Positions 15,036 to 24,826 of a stretch of 64,000 nt of DNA are shown here, piece after piece. The notes beneath the pieces were generated by a model. It was not told the DNA's origin, ran no database searches, and was given only the letters and a program-made list of their open reading frames with translations. The stretch is from Chryseobacterium shigense. GTDB lineage: Bacteria; Bacteroidota; Bacteroidia; Flavobacteriales; Weeksellaceae. Positions within the stretch are counted from its first letter, which is position 1, and each line of letters opens with the position of its first letter. The translations under genes were made by a program, and so were the position numbers. The stretch covers positions 214,330 to 278,329 of the forward strand of contig NZ_JACHLC010000004.1 in assembly GCF_014207845.1 (NCBI RefSeq), written 5' to 3'.

Positions 15036-17123
15036 TTAAAAAGTAGCTGCAGGAGCAGTTTCATTATTCAGTTTTCTCTGGATTTCCGTTTTCTTTCCTT
15101 TTGAAAAATCAAAGCTTACTCCCAAGACAAACATTGATTTGTTATTCATGATTTTAGTATGCAGATTATAATCTACCAAGCTTTCCGGAAGACTTTTGGT
15201 TTTGTATTCCGAAGACATTCCGATCCAGTATATTCCCGCTGTAAAACTCCAGCTTTTAAGTTTGTACGTCGCAAAGAAATGATTCTGGTTCTCATTGGTG
15301 TTGAGAAAAGCACCATTCAGCGTGTAAACCGGGATATTCACCATATACTGCACACTGAAAGATTTATATTCTGAGGATACTGAAAAATTATTCGCTAAAT
15401 AATCATTCTTAATCAATGCACCTTTGCTGGTTCTTAAAGTTTCTGAAGTTGGTGTCAGTACAGCCTTCAATACGAGCAGACTGCTTCCGAAAGGTTTGTA
15501 AGATCCCGATAACTGTATTCCATAACGCTGTGCATTTTTTCCGTTTTCATAAGTTAATGCATATCCTCCGAACGTGTCATCCAAAACGTAATACTGATTG
15601 ATAACGCGGTCTGTATAGCGGTAAAAAAGAGCAGCATTAAAATCAAATTTCTTATTATTAAAAGAATAAATTAAATTATTGGAAAAGTTCTGTTGTGATT
15701 TCAGGAAAGGATTTCCCTTCTGAACAATATTCGGAGCCAGCTGAACCACATTACTGCTGAGTGCACTGCTCCACGGACTTGTAGGGCTATAACTGCTCGT
15801 CAGTCTAAGGCTTTGGTTACTTTTAAGCTGATAACCTAAAATAACTTTTGGGGTAAATGACCATTCATCAAAAGTATTGGCAGCACTTTTATTATGGATA
15901 TTGGTTAATCCTGCACCGACCCTGTAGCTGAACTTATCAACTTTTCCGGAAAATTCGGAGTAAAAATACTGTTCCAGGTAATTAACGCTGTATTGTGAAT
16001 ATCCGGCAAGATTATTCAGGTCATTGGAAATAGTAGTACTGGAAACACGATAGCCTGAAGAAAGCTTTCCTGCCTTAAAATCATGGGTATGGGCAAGCTC
16101 ACCTACAAAATTAGTTTGTTCAGTTTTCAGGACCATATCATTATCGTACACCGAGATTCCGGAAGGGATGATCCATTCCCTGGCCGATTCTGTAGTATTG
16201 GTTTTATAATGAGAACCTACTCCATTTAAACTGAGCTCATCCTTAGTCCCGATCTTTTTTGAATAATACAAATCTACCTTGGGAATAGCATAATTTGAAC
16301 CGTTATTTTTAAACATTTCATGCTCTTCCATAAAGCTGTCTTTTGTAAAAACGCTTTCACCGGTTCCTTTTGAAAACCTGCTGACAATATCCATATTCAG
16401 TTTAGCCTGAAAAGCATAATTATCGGGAACCATCCGTGTATAACGTAAAGCAATATTCTGGGAGGTATATCCGAAATGATCTTTCCTCATCTCATCCGAA
16501 CGGTAATGTTCTCCGTTTAACCGGTAATCATAGATACTCTGAACATTCCTGTCATCATAATCCCTTAGATTCAATGAATATTCTAACCCAAAATTATTTT
16601 TCCCTTTCGTAAAATTAGCATACGCAGAAGCATTTATAAATCCAGTAGTAAGTCCCGACATAGCATCAACCCCGAAAACATATCCTGTTTCATTGGATCT
16701 GGTAATAAGGTTAATCACGGTTTCTGCCCTTGATGCCCATCTTGCCGGTGGTATATCATAATATTCCACTTTTACCACTTCACTGGGTGGAACACTGCGG
16801 ATCTGCATATCTGTAGCTTCTATTCCATTAATAAGAAACAGTGTGGTTCCGCCTTTCGTACTTGTGATGGTATTGGAAACGGGATCAAGCTGTAATTCCG
16901 GCAACGTCTGAAGCAGGTCTTTTGCATATCTTGCTTTCTCCAGTGCCTCTTTATCAAAGGTATAAACAGATTTATCCGCAAACTGTTTTTTTCGTTGAGA
17001 TTTCAGAATCACTTCCTGGATTTCTTTCGCAGTTTCCTTCCCTATCGTATCATTTTTCATCTTTTCCTGCGAAAACACTGAAATACCCAAAAGAAAAAAT
17101 ACAGGATACAGAACTTTTTTCAT
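15036..17123 (-). CDS. outer-membrane beta-barrel receptor-like protein (PF14905 type), 695 aa
   Basis: I start at the ATG that begins MKKVLYPVFFLLGISVFSQ, a clear signal peptide; the longer frame adds 26 unlikely residues. Residues about 30-150 form a TonB-receptor-like plug (KSVYTFDKEALEKARYAKDLLQTLPELQLDP ... TLFLINGIEATDMQIRSVPPSEVVKVEYYDIPPARW, in parts). The rest is a long barrel with alternating aromatic strands and Gly/Asn turns. No carboxypeptidase-like N-terminal domain and no SusD partner is adjacent. The role may be uptake or export across the outer membrane; substrate unknown. It is divergent from another barrel gene, with 277 bp between them containing no gene and a minus-strand TATTTTTG box at 17199-17206. 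Confidence 0.88.
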   Translation of the reverse strand: MKKVLYPVFFLLGISVFSQEKMKNDTIGKETAKEIQEVILKSQRKKQFADKSVYTFDKEALEKARYAKDLLQTLPELQLDPVSNTITSTKGGTTLFLINGIEATDMQIRSVPPSEVVKVEYYDIPPARWASRAETVINLITRSNETGYVFGVDAMSGLTTGFINASAYANFTKGKNNFGLEYSLNLRDYDDRNVQSIYDYRLNGEHYRSDEMRKDHFGYTSQNIALRYTRMVPDNYAFQAKLNMDIVSRFSKGTGESVFTKDSFMEEHEMFKNNGSNYAIPKVDLYYSKKIGTKDELSLNGVGSHYKTNTTESAREWIIPSGISVYDNDMVLKTEQTNFVGELAHTHDFKAGKLSSGYRVSSTTISNDLNNLAGYSQYSVNYLEQYFYSEFSGKVDKFSYRVGAGLTNIHNKSAANTFDEWSFTPKVILGYQLKSNQSLRLTSSYSPTSPWSSALSSNVVQLAPNIVQKGNPFLKSQQNFSNNLIYSFNNKKFDFNAALFYRYTDRVINQYYVLDDTFGGYALTYENGKNAQRYGIQLSGSYKPFGSSLLVLKAVLTPTSETLRTSKGALIKNDYLANNFSVSSEYKSFSVQYMVNIPVYTLNGAFLNTNENQNHFFATYKLKSWSFTAGIYWIGMSSEYKTKSLPESLVDYNLHTKIMNNKSMFVLGVSFDFSKGKKTEIQRKLNNETAPAATF

Positions 17124-17400
17124 ATTAGAAATAAAATTGTATTGATGTAAATAAGACATACAAGATCTGATATTTGTTACATATCTGTCAGGTTTTCCCA
17201 AAAATAAAAGTGGAAAATGAGGTATTGGGGAGGATTTTCCTTCTATTACACTTTCATTATCTTTTCACATCACTGCAAATACACAGAATAAACAATAAAA
17301 AAATCATTTATTTTAAGATTAAAATACAATCATATTTAAATACAATTAATTTATTGTACAATTTTTGCTGATAATATTTTACATCACAAAATATAAAATC

Positions 17401-18153
17401 ATGAAAAAGTTTCTCATTTTAATTCCCTGTTTTCTGCTCTCAGAAATAGATGCCCAGGAACTTCAGGCTGTTCCTTCAGAGAAAATGAATATTATTAAAA
17501 CCAATGTAACCGCTTATGCATTCAGGAATATCAACCTGTCTTACGAAAGGGCAATTACCCAATGGTTCTCCCTCAATATCGGTTTCGGAACAATGACACA
17601 AGGAAAAGTTCCTTTCATTAATGCATTTTTAAAAGATGAAGATGAAAAAAGATTCCAGAACCTTAGAGTAAAAGCAACAAACTTTACTATTGAACCCAGG
17701 TTTTACATTGGAAAAGGCTATGGCAAAGGATTCTATTTCGCCCCTTATTACAGGTACTCGGATGTTTCTTCCAATAGCTTCGATTTCTATTACGATTATG
17801 ATGCTGTGGACGGAAATACTTATCAGATTCCACTCAAAGGCCAGGGAAGCACGAGCGGAAACAGCGGCGGACTGATGGTCGGCGCACAGTTTTTTTTAAC
17901 CCGAAGCCAAAATCTTGTCCTTGATTTCTGGATCGCAGGCGCTCATTACGGAAGTGGAAAAGGTGATTTTACGATGACCAGCGATTATGTTTTGACACCG
18001 GAAATGCAGGCACAGCTTAAAAAAGAAATAGAAAATCTGGACATCCCTTTTGTAGATTATACGGTGGAAACAAATGCCAATGGTGCAAAAGTAAAAGTAG
18101 ACGGGCCGTGGGCCGGCTTCAGAAGCGGACTTTCTATTGGTTACAGATTTTAA
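17401..18153 (+). CDS. outer-membrane beta-barrel protein (DUF3575-like), 250 aa
   Basis: Signal peptide MKKFLILIPCFLLSEIDAQ starting at 17401; the longer frame's extra residues are ignored. The first strand pattern TNVTAYAFRNINLSYERAITQWFSLNIGFG is typical of Bacteroidota DUF3575/OmpA-type small barrels. Further strands are FTIEPRFYIGKGYGKGFYFAPYYRYS and the terminal FRSGLSIGYRF, with a C-terminal Phe that suits outer-membrane insertion. Probably structural or porin-like; specific function unknown. It ends in a strong terminator. Confidence 0.85.
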   Translation: MKKFLILIPCFLLSEIDAQELQAVPSEKMNIIKTNVTAYAFRNINLSYERAITQWFSLNIGFGTMTQGKVPFINAFLKDEDEKRFQNLRVKATNFTIEPRFYIGKGYGKGFYFAPYYRYSDVSSNSFDFYYDYDAVDGNTYQIPLKGQGSTSGNSGGLMVGAQFFLTRSQNLVLDFWIAGAHYGSGKGDFTMTSDYVLTPEMQAQLKKEIENLDIPFVDYTVETNANGAKVKVDGPWAGFRSGLSIGYRF

Positions 18154-18174
18154 TAATTATCCATACATAAGATC

Positions 18175-18206
18175 AAACCGTTCTTTTCAGAGCGGTTTAT
18201 TTTTTT
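18175..18206 (+). terminator. rho-independent terminator
   Basis: AAACCGTTCT (18175-18184) pairs with AGAGCGGTTT (18189-18198) around a TTTC loop with one wobble pair, followed by ATTTTTTT. Confidence 0.85.
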
Positions 18207-18260
18207 GATGAAATTTGTATCTTGGCTTTTTATATCTCCTATTATTTACAAGCTAAATCT

Positions 18261-19553
18261 ATGAATTCATCACCTATAACCACTGCCCAAAGAATCAAAG
18301 CCATTGTAGGCGGATCTATCGGAAATCTCGTTGAATGGTATGACTGGTATGCGTATGCCGCCTTTGCCATTTATTTTTCCAATTCATTTTTTCCGGATTC
18401 GGATCTTAATGCCCAGCTGATGAATACAGCGGGTATCTTTGCCGTAGGTTTTTTGATGAGGCCAATCGGAGGATGGATATTCGGAAGTATTGCTGATAAG
18501 ATTGGGAGAAAAAAGGCAATGACTCTTTCGGTACTGCTGATGTCTTTCGGTTCGCTTCTTATTGCGCTTACTCCAACTTATAAAACTATAGGAATTCTGG
18601 CACCTGTTTTACTGCTTATCGCAAGGTTGCTGCAAGGGTTAAGTGTTGGCGGAGAATATGGCGTTTCTGCCACTTATCTCAGTGAAATGGCATCAGAAAA
18701 CCGCAGGGGGTTTTATTCAAGCTTTCAATATGTAACGCTGATTGGCGGCCAGCTGATTGCATTGGGAATTCAGTTGATTCTGCAAAAACTGCTTTTAACA
18801 GAAGCTCAGCTCGAAGAATGGGGATGGAGAATTCCTTTTGTAATCGGGGCACTGCTTTCAGTAATCGCCTTATATTTAAGAGCCAATCTTCACGAGACTG
18901 AAGCTTTCGAAAATAAAAAGGAAGTCAGTGAAAAGAAGAAAGGAACAGTAAAGGAGCTCCTTAAGCACCCTAAAGCATTGCTTACCGTTGTAGGGCTGAC
19001 TTTGGGAGGAACTCTGGCATTTTATACATACACCACGTATATGCAGAAATTTTTAGTGAATACTGTTCATCTTACCAAAGAGCAATCTACCCTGATCTCT
19101 TTTATCTCATTGTTTATATTTGCCTGCCTGCAGCCTGTATTCGGAGCATTATCAGACAGAATCGGAAGGAGGCCTCTGCTTTTAGGTTTTGGAATTCTCG
19201 GCACATTGTTTACAGTTCCTCTGCTTACAGCTTTAAGCACGACCACTTCAATGTGGACAGCATTTTTCCTCATTATGGCAGCCTTGATTATCGTCAGTGG
19301 CTATACATCCATTAACGCAGTTGTAAAGGCGGAGCTTTTCCCTTCAGAGATCAGGGCTCTGGGAGTGGGACTTCCATATGCCCTTACCGTTGCTATTTTT
19401 GGAGGAACTGCCGAATATATAGCACTTTGGTTTAAACAGACCGGAACAGAACAATATTTCTACTGGTATATTACCGGATGTATTTTATTTTCACTGATCG
19501 TTTATGCCGGAATGAAGGACACAAAGAACAATTCAGCACTGGATAAAGATTAA
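18261..19553 (+). CDS. MFS transporter, metabolite:H+ symporter (MHS) family, 430 aa
   Basis: Twelve-helix major facilitator. The opening GGSIGNLVEWYDWYAYAAFAIYFSNSFFP and the two MFS loop motifs GSIADKIGRKKAM and GALSDRIGRRP identify the MHS group (KgtP, ProP and citrate-permease relatives). These import organic acids or osmolytes with protons. GLSVGGEYG is the helix 4-5 signature. The ATG at 18261 is chosen because the upstream extension overlaps the terminator tail. Substrate not determinable; alpha-ketoglutarate or a dicarboxylate is a reasonable guess. Single gene. Confidence 0.92.
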   Translation: MNSSPITTAQRIKAIVGGSIGNLVEWYDWYAYAAFAIYFSNSFFPDSDLNAQLMNTAGIFAVGFLMRPIGGWIFGSIADKIGRKKAMTLSVLLMSFGSLLIALTPTYKTIGILAPVLLLIARLLQGLSVGGEYGVSATYLSEMASENRRGFYSSFQYVTLIGGQLIALGIQLILQKLLLTEAQLEEWGWRIPFVIGALLSVIALYLRANLHETEAFENKKEVSEKKKGTVKELLKHPKALLTVVGLTLGGTLAFYTYTTYMQKFLVNTVHLTKEQSTLISFISLFIFACLQPVFGALSDRIGRRPLLLGFGILGTLFTVPLLTALSTTTSMWTAFFLIMAALIIVSGYTSINAVVKAELFPSEIRALGVGLPYALTVAIFGGTAEYIALWFKQTGTEQYFYWYITGCILFSLIVYAGMKDTKNNSALDKD

Positions 19554-19572
19554 TTAATACGTTTAAAAGCCA

Positions 19573-19597
19573 GGCGCCGCAGATTCTCTGCGGCGCC
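19573..19597. terminator. strong bidirectional hairpin between convergent genes
   Basis: An 11-bp perfect stem, GGCGCCGCAGA (19573-19583) with TCTGCGGCGCC (19587-19597), closes a TTC loop. It lies between the MFS gene and the minus-strand small gene. Confidence 0.8.
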
Positions 19598-19608
19598 CGG
19601 TTTATATT

Positions 19609-19821
19609 TTAATGGTAAGCCTTTTTAAATTTCTCCACCATACTGTCCAGATTATGACGCTGGACATACACACTCTTCACTTCCTGATACCTTGGTGATT
19701 TGTAAAAAACCTCATGAAAATCCATGCTTCCGTTCCCTACTTTCACTACTTTCTGTACATCAATATTCAGTTTTTTCAGCTCGTCTTTAAAGACTTTAAA
19801 TTCATCTTGTATATCGCTCAT
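19609..19821 (-). CDS. small hypothetical protein, 70 aa
   Basis: Start chosen at MSDIQDEFKVFKDELKKLNI, read from 19821. The longer frame adds eleven residues lacking coding character. It is a soluble, charged helical protein with a basic C-terminus (MVEKFKKAYH). Family not recognised. It ends immediately before the strong convergent terminator, which supports a real transcript. Confidence 0.65.
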   Translation of the reverse strand: MSDIQDEFKVFKDELKKLNIDVQKVVKVGNGSMDFHEVFYKSPRYQEVKSVYVQRHNLDSMVEKFKKAYH

Positions 19822-20285
19822 TTTATATTTTTGGATTTTAGTTAAAAAAATCAACTTTACACTTTATACCCTTCAGTAAAACGGGGCACATTCTAAATTT
19901 GTAATAAAATTAGTGAATTTTCCAATATAATCATCAGGTAAATACTATTTTTTTACTCAATTTCAAGATTTCATAAGGATTTTGCATTTTTTCATCATTA
20001 TCAAGCAATTCCAAGAGCCCAGAATTTCCCTGAAAAATGGCTTGAAAGACCTGCTAATTCAGGAAAAATGATTGTTTTTTTTTTAAGAAACTGTATATGA
20101 TGCTCTGAAACAAGTTGTTTTTTTGATACTGCTTATATAGAAAAATCAATTATTCTTATCCGTCATACTGCTATGCAGGAATTCGCGAACATACTTTCAA
20201 TTGGTTTTATATGAAGCCGAAACCGCTAAAAAAATCCGGCAAAACTAACTGATTAATTGATACATTTGAAAGATTAAATCTACCA
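19822..20285. other. gene-free stretch with one plausible promoter box
   Basis: No open frame with coding character is seen on either strand across 464 bp of AT-rich sequence with long T-runs (20070-20090, 20118-20124). A TAAATTTG box occurs near 19894 without a good -33. TACATTTG at 20261-20268 probably serves the methyltransferase that follows. It may contain decayed sequence, but nothing is recognisable. Confidence 0.5.
20261..20268 (+). promoter_or_regulatory. -7 promoter element for the methyltransferase gene
   Basis: TACATTTG fits TAnnTTTG and is 17 bp before the ATG at 20286, giving a leader of only about 10-12 nt. No -33 TTG at the usual spacing. Confidence 0.45.
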
Positions 20286-20897
20286 ATGAACGACACCAAC
20301 AGAAAACACTGGGAAAACGTATATGAAACTAAAAATCCTGACGAGGTGAGCTGGACACAGGAAAAGCCTGAAACATCGCTTGACTTCATCCGCTCTTTTG
20401 GATTGGGAAAAGAGTCCAAAATCATTGATATTGGTGGTGGAGACAGCAATCTTGTTGATTTTCTTCTTGAAGAAGGTTATGAAAACATTACCGTCCTTGA
20501 TATTTCTGCCAAAGCTCTGGAAAAAGCAAAGGAAAGGCTGGGCAAAAAAGCTGATCAGGTGAAGTGGATTGTTTCAGACATGACAGCATTCGAACCTTCA
20601 GAAACGTATGATATCTGGCATGACAGAGCCGCCTTTCATTTCCTGACTGCCCCGGAACAGGTTTCAAAATACATCAGTACGGCAGGAAAATGGGTAACCG
20701 GGTTCATGATTCTGGGAACTTTTTCAAAAGACGGCCCGAAAAAGTGCAGCGGACTGGATATCCTACAATACGACGAAGTTACATTGTCTGAAACATTCAG
20801 ATCAGATTTTACGAAAATAAAGTGCTTCACTCAGGATCACATCACTCCTTTCGGAACAGTTCAGAATTTTGTTTTCTGCGGCTTTAAAAAGACTTAA
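20286..20897 (+). CDS. class I SAM-dependent methyltransferase, 203 aa
   Basis: SAM-binding motif I is IIDIGGGDSNLVDFLLEEGY (about residues 42-61). Motif II is the acidic VLDISAKALEKAKERLG, and the third block is WIVSDMTAF. The entry HWENVYETKNPDEVSWTQ is typical of a thiopurine/tellurite-type methyltransferase-like subgroup; the substrate is unknown. Cytoplasmic. Single gene with a strong terminator. Confidence 0.9.
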   Translation: MNDTNRKHWENVYETKNPDEVSWTQEKPETSLDFIRSFGLGKESKIIDIGGGDSNLVDFLLEEGYENITVLDISAKALEKAKERLGKKADQVKWIVSDMTAFEPSETYDIWHDRAAFHFLTAPEQVSKYISTAGKWVTGFMILGTFSKDGPKKCSGLDILQYDEVTLSETFRSDFTKIKCFTQDHITPFGTVQNFVFCGFKKT

Positions 20898-20903
20898 TCC
20901 AAT

Positions 20904-20937
20904 AAAAAGAGAGCTCCATTTCCAAAGCTCTCTTTTT
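20904..20937. terminator. bidirectional terminator
   Basis: A 12-bp perfect stem, AAAAAGAGAGCT (20904-20915) with AGCTCTCTTTTT (20926-20937), closes a 10-nt loop between the convergent methyltransferase and ABC exporter genes. Confidence 0.85.
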
Positions 20938-20946
20938 ACTGTATCT

Positions 20947-22704
20947 TTATTTCTGTTTTTCCTCTTCCAGCTCCACTTCATGTCTCAGCTGGGCCTTATA
21001 AAGTGTTGCGTAATATCCATTTTTGTCAAGAAGCTCCAGGTGTTTTCCTTCTTCTACAATCTTTCCATGCTCCATAACAATAATTTTATCTGCTTTTTCA
21101 ATGGTGGAAAGCCTGTGGGCAATAATAATTGAGGTTCTGTTTCTCGTAATTTTTTCGGTGGCTCTCTGGATCAGCTTCTCACTTTCATGGTCTATGGAAG
21201 AAGTGGCTTCATCCAGAATGAGGATTTTAGGATCTGACAAATAAGCTCTCAGGAAAGACAACAGCTGTCTCTGTCCCAGAGAAATAGAAGAGCCTCTTTC
21301 GCTCACCACAAAATCATACCCTCCCGGAAGCTGCTCTATAAACTGGTCTACTTCAATTTCTTTTGCACCTGCTTTTATTTTTTCCAGAGTAATGCTTTCA
21401 TCCCCAAAGGCGAGATTTTCAAAAATACTGCCGTGGAAAAGGAATACATCCTGTAGAACCACTCCGATATGACTTCTCAGGTTATAAAGCTCATAGTCTT
21501 TTAAGTCAACATCATCGATTCTGATATTCCCTGAGTTAATATCATAAAGTCTTGTGATCAAACTGATAATGGTAGACTTCCCTGCACCGGTTGCCCCCAC
21601 AATAGCGACTGTTTCTCCCGGATTTACTTTAAAATCAATTCCTTTCAGGACTTCCTGTTTATCATCGTAAGCAAAATGTACCTTCTCAAATTCGATTTTG
21701 CCATCAAAATGGTCCTTTTTCACGGTTCCTGTATTTGGCATGGCATAATCTTCATCCATCACACCCAAAACTCTTTCTGCTCCTACAATACCTCTCTGGA
21801 TATTATTGAAACGGTCTGCAATCTGTCTCAACGGACGGATCAGCATCGAAATATACTGGATAAATGCAATAACAACCCCGGCACTTATGGTAATATATCC
21901 TCCATAGAACAGGATAAACCCTATAAATAAAGAAGATATAAGCTCTACTACGGGAAAGAACAGAGAGAAAATAAAAACTGTTCTCAATAAAGCGCCCTTC
22001 AGGGTAATATTAATATCGTCAAATTTTTTAAATTCAGCTTCCTGCCTGTTGAATACCTGAATGATGGACATTCCCGCAAGCCTTTCCTGAACAAAAGAAT
22101 TCTGGTTGGCCGTCCATGTTCTTTCATCTCCGAAAGCTTTTTTCAGCCTTTTCTGGAAAAACCTGGTAATCAGAACCATCAAAGGAAGGATAGCCAATGT
22201 AATATAACTCAAATGTACATTGGTGCTGAACATCATGATCAAAACAAATACAATTCTGAGAATATCCCCGAAAACCATAAGGAAACCATCCGTATAAACC
22301 GTGGCAATAGTTTCCACATCTCCTACAGCACGGGTTACAAGCTGCCCGATAGGAGTTTTGTCGAAAAATGATGTTCTGAAATAGATCAGCTTTGCGTACA
22401 GCCTTTCCCTGATGTCGCGGATAACGTTCTGCGAAATATAATTCGAGAAGTAAACCAGGAAAAAGTTTAAAACAGTTTCCGCAAAAACCAAACCTACCAG
22501 CATATAGATATGCTTCATCATCAAGGCTTTATCTTTAAGCCTGGTGATATCATTATCCACCACCTCCATGGTAAGATAAGGTCTAAAGGTAGAAACTATG
22601 GACAGTAAGACGGAAATGATTAAAGTAAGGATGAACCAGGACCGGAATTTCATTCCTATAAAGAACAGCCTTTTAACAATCCCCCAGGTATCTTGTTTTT
22701 TCAT
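20947..22704 (-). CDS. ABC exporter, fused permease and ATPase, 585 aa
   Basis: A half-size type I exporter (MsbA/LmrA-like). Six membrane helices lie in residues about 1-310. The nucleotide-binding domain has Walker A GATGAGKS (about residue 371), Q-loop VVLQDVFLFHGSIFENLAFG, signature SLGQRQ and Walker B ILILDEATSS, followed by an H-loop histidine in IIAHRLS. It works as a dimer in the inner membrane. Substrate (lipid, peptide or drug) cannot be inferred. No paired half-transporter gene is adjacent, so a homodimer is likely. Confidence 0.94.
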   Translation of the reverse strand: MKKQDTWGIVKRLFFIGMKFRSWFILTLIISVLLSIVSTFRPYLTMEVVDNDITRLKDKALMMKHIYMLVGLVFAETVLNFFLVYFSNYISQNVIRDIRERLYAKLIYFRTSFFDKTPIGQLVTRAVGDVETIATVYTDGFLMVFGDILRIVFVLIMMFSTNVHLSYITLAILPLMVLITRFFQKRLKKAFGDERTWTANQNSFVQERLAGMSIIQVFNRQEAEFKKFDDINITLKGALLRTVFIFSLFFPVVELISSLFIGFILFYGGYITISAGVVIAFIQYISMLIRPLRQIADRFNNIQRGIVGAERVLGVMDEDYAMPNTGTVKKDHFDGKIEFEKVHFAYDDKQEVLKGIDFKVNPGETVAIVGATGAGKSTIISLITRLYDINSGNIRIDDVDLKDYELYNLRSHIGVVLQDVFLFHGSIFENLAFGDESITLEKIKAGAKEIEVDQFIEQLPGGYDFVVSERGSSISLGQRQLLSFLRAYLSDPKILILDEATSSIDHESEKLIQRATEKITRNRTSIIIAHRLSTIEKADKIIVMEHGKIVEEGKHLELLDKNGYYATLYKAQLRHEVELEEEKQK

Positions 22705-22830
22705 TGTACGAGTTGAAGAAAGAATTTAAAATTCCATGCAAAAATAAGACTTTAAAATTTGACAGCCTGTAGAAGTTCGTCAAATCGTCATAGAAAATTT
22801 CAGATAAGGATCATTTATAGTATGAATATA

Positions 22831-23601
22831 TTAAGCCAGGTTTTTCAGCCAGTTCAGAATATATCCCGCTACTTCTTCCCATTCTCTCTCACCACAGATG
22901 AAATGGCTTCTGCCTTCAAATTCCTTAAAATCCACAATACTGTTTTCATCTTTGTAAGCGGATGCTATCTTTTTTGAAAAAGCTGCAGGAAAAATATGGT
23001 CGTCGGAACCGGCAATGAAAAGCAGCGGCTCATGAGGTTTCTTTAAATCTAACGTTGCTGAAGACTTGAAAAGCGGGTCTCTTGCCAGTTTACGGCTTTC
23101 AGGAACGGCAACAGTTTCATATAACTTATCACTTTCTGCTTTTGAATAATTATTGAAAAAAGCTTTATGGTACCATTCTTTAGTTCCTAAATACGGGCTG
23201 TTTCCTTTAAAAAAATTCACAACAGGCCATACTATTTTTACAGTAGAAAAAGGAGCCATTACATTTTTTGGAGGCGCACCATCAATGCTTACGCCGGCAC
23301 TGGCTTTTCCCATATCAATAAGCTTCTGAACCATCAGTCCTCCAAATGAATGTCCGATAACGACAGGTTTCTCAGGAAGTGTATCAATAAATTTCACTAA
23401 ACGATCGACGGTATCATCAAAACTTACATTTTTCAATTCTGACGGGATATTTATTTTCAGCTTTCCCGGATCTCCTTCATGTCCGGGATTGGAAGGGGTG
23501 TGAACAATATATCCCTGAGCTTCAAAATAAGTTTTCCATTCTTTCCAGCTTGTATTATTCACAAATAATCCATGAATCAGTACGATAGTTTTTGTTTTCA
23601 T
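22831..23601 (-). CDS. alpha/beta-fold hydrolase, 256 aa
   Basis: Opens with TIVLIHGLFVNNTSWKEW (oxyanion loop HGLFVN). Nucleophile elbow GHSFGG (Ser about residue 104). LLFIAGSDDHIFP carries the probable acid, and the histidine is in FEGRSHFICGE. Cytoplasmic. Its substrate is unknown; relatives include lipases and haloperoxidase-like esterases. The Crp-like regulator lies 77 bp upstream on the same strand and may control it. Confidence 0.9.
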   Translation of the reverse strand: MKTKTIVLIHGLFVNNTSWKEWKTYFEAQGYIVHTPSNPGHEGDPGKLKINIPSELKNVSFDDTVDRLVKFIDTLPEKPVVIGHSFGGLMVQKLIDMGKASAGVSIDGAPPKNVMAPFSTVKIVWPVVNFFKGNSPYLGTKEWYHKAFFNNYSKAESDKLYETVAVPESRKLARDPLFKSSATLDLKKPHEPLLFIAGSDDHIFPAAFSKKIASAYKDENSIVDFKEFEGRSHFICGEREWEEVAGYILNWLKNLA

Positions 23602-23678
23602 AATCTTTATGGTTTTAAATTATGAGGCAAAGTTCCGCAGATAAAATGAAGATTATTTTAACCTCGGTTAAAATCGTA

Positions 23679-24266
23679 CTACTTTCCTGAAATTCTTTTT
23701 CTTATTCTGCTCAGAGATGGTCCCTGGATTCCTAAATAAGAAGAAATATGGTATAAAGGAACATTATTGAAAATATCAGGATGCTGCCTGATCAGGTCTA
23801 AATACCGTTCTTCAGGGGATTTCAGCAGAAAACCCTCAATTCTTGTCATGGTAACATTGAAGGCCTCCTGAGCCAGAAGCCTCCCGAATTTTTCCCATTG
23901 ATGCGAGTTCCGGTACAGTGAGAGCAAATCTGTATACCGGATATAAATAATGGAAGCATCCGTCAATGCCTGGGTATGATAATCACACGGAATCTGATTG
24001 ATAAAACTTTTAAAGGAAACTACAAAACCGTTCGCAGAATACAGGAAAACATTTTTTTCCTCACCTGTTTTTTCTTCGATAGTGTAAGAACGGAAAACAC
24101 CGTCAATAATAAATCCGAAATAAGTACAGACTGTTCCGCGGAGATTATAGAATTCTCCTTTTTTATAAGTTCTGGGCATCCAGAAATCTTCAGACTGTTT
24201 AAATTCATCTTCCGAAAGACCGGCAAACTGATTCAGGGCAAAAGCTAATTTTTCGGTTTCAGTCAT
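23679..24266 (-). CDS. Crp/Fnr-family (cyclic-nucleotide-fold) transcriptional regulator, 195 aa
   Basis: An N-terminal cupin-like effector domain (about residues 20-110; GEFYNLRGTVCTYFGFIIDGVFRSY) is followed by a short C-terminal HTH (IRQHPDIFNNVPLYHISSYLGIQGPSLSRIRKRI, in parts). The HTH lacks the R-E-x-x-x-R of true Crp. This is the common Bacteroidota subtype, often a local regulator without cAMP binding. It probably controls the hydrolase gene downstream on the same strand. Confidence 0.88.
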   Translation of the reverse strand: MTETEKLAFALNQFAGLSEDEFKQSEDFWMPRTYKKGEFYNLRGTVCTYFGFIIDGVFRSYTIEEKTGEEKNVFLYSANGFVVSFKSFINQIPCDYHTQALTDASIIYIRYTDLLSLYRNSHQWEKFGRLLAQEAFNVTMTRIEGFLLKSPEERYLDLIRQHPDIFNNVPLYHISSYLGIQGPSLSRIRKRISGK

Positions 24267-24301
24267 GACACATAGTTTTTTATGATGGGGCCGGGAAAGT
24301 G

Positions 24302-24326
24302 GGTGACTTCGAGAGCCTCAGTCACC
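24302..24326. terminator. hairpin downstream of the small membrane-protein gene
   Basis: GGTGAC (24302-24307) and GAG pair with CTC and GTCACC (24321-24326). No T-run is present, so it may be an mRNA-stabilising 3' hairpin rather than a terminator. Confidence 0.4.
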
Positions 24327-24336
24327 GTGACGTCCG

Positions 24337-24678
24337 TTACAAATCTTTATCTCCTATTTTTTCAATTTCCAGAGAAGGTTTATTGACGTGTTCTTTCACA
24401 AATTTCTTCTCAAGAAGCTGATAAACACCGTATACAGCCGCAATGGAAATGATCCAGCTGATAATATTAATCATGGAAAATCCTGTATAATTTACATTTT
24501 CTGCAGCAGCAGGATCTGTAAGTCCCTGATAAATCCCATAAGAAAAGCCAAAGAACAGTTGGGTTCCAAGATACACACCAATCGCTAAAATCCCATAATG
24601 CCACTTTGTTTTTCCAAACCTTTCCGCCAGCTGCGCATAATATCTGTAAGCACCAATAAGAATAAAAATTGATAACAT
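24337..24678 (-). CDS. membrane protein of unknown function, 113 aa
   Basis: Three predicted membrane helices, about residues 1-15, 27-50 and 67-90, and a soluble charged C-terminal tail (KKFVKEHVNKPSLEIEKIGD). Opening MLSIFILIGAYRYYAQLAERFGKTKWHYG resembles small conserved Flavobacteriia membrane proteins. Family not named. Single gene. Confidence 0.75.
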   Translation of the reverse strand: MLSIFILIGAYRYYAQLAERFGKTKWHYGILAIGVYLGTQLFFGFSYGIYQGLTDPAAAENVNYTGFSMINIISWIISIAAVYGVYQLLEKKFVKEHVNKPSLEIEKIGDKDL

Positions 24679-24826
24679 AATTCGTGTTTTATATATTTAA
24701 CATTTCCAGACTATCCTATTTTATGAAAAATAATGCAATAATTTTCATGGAATAGTCATCGATCGCTAAAATAGTATTTTTTTCAATGCTGTAAAACAAA
24801 AGGATATCCGTAAAATCACTGAAATT

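Noticed and set aside
24267..24336. tRNA gene, suggested by the GC-rich inverted repeat at 24302-24326
   Set aside because: No cloverleaf, no T-loop or anticodon arm can be drawn.
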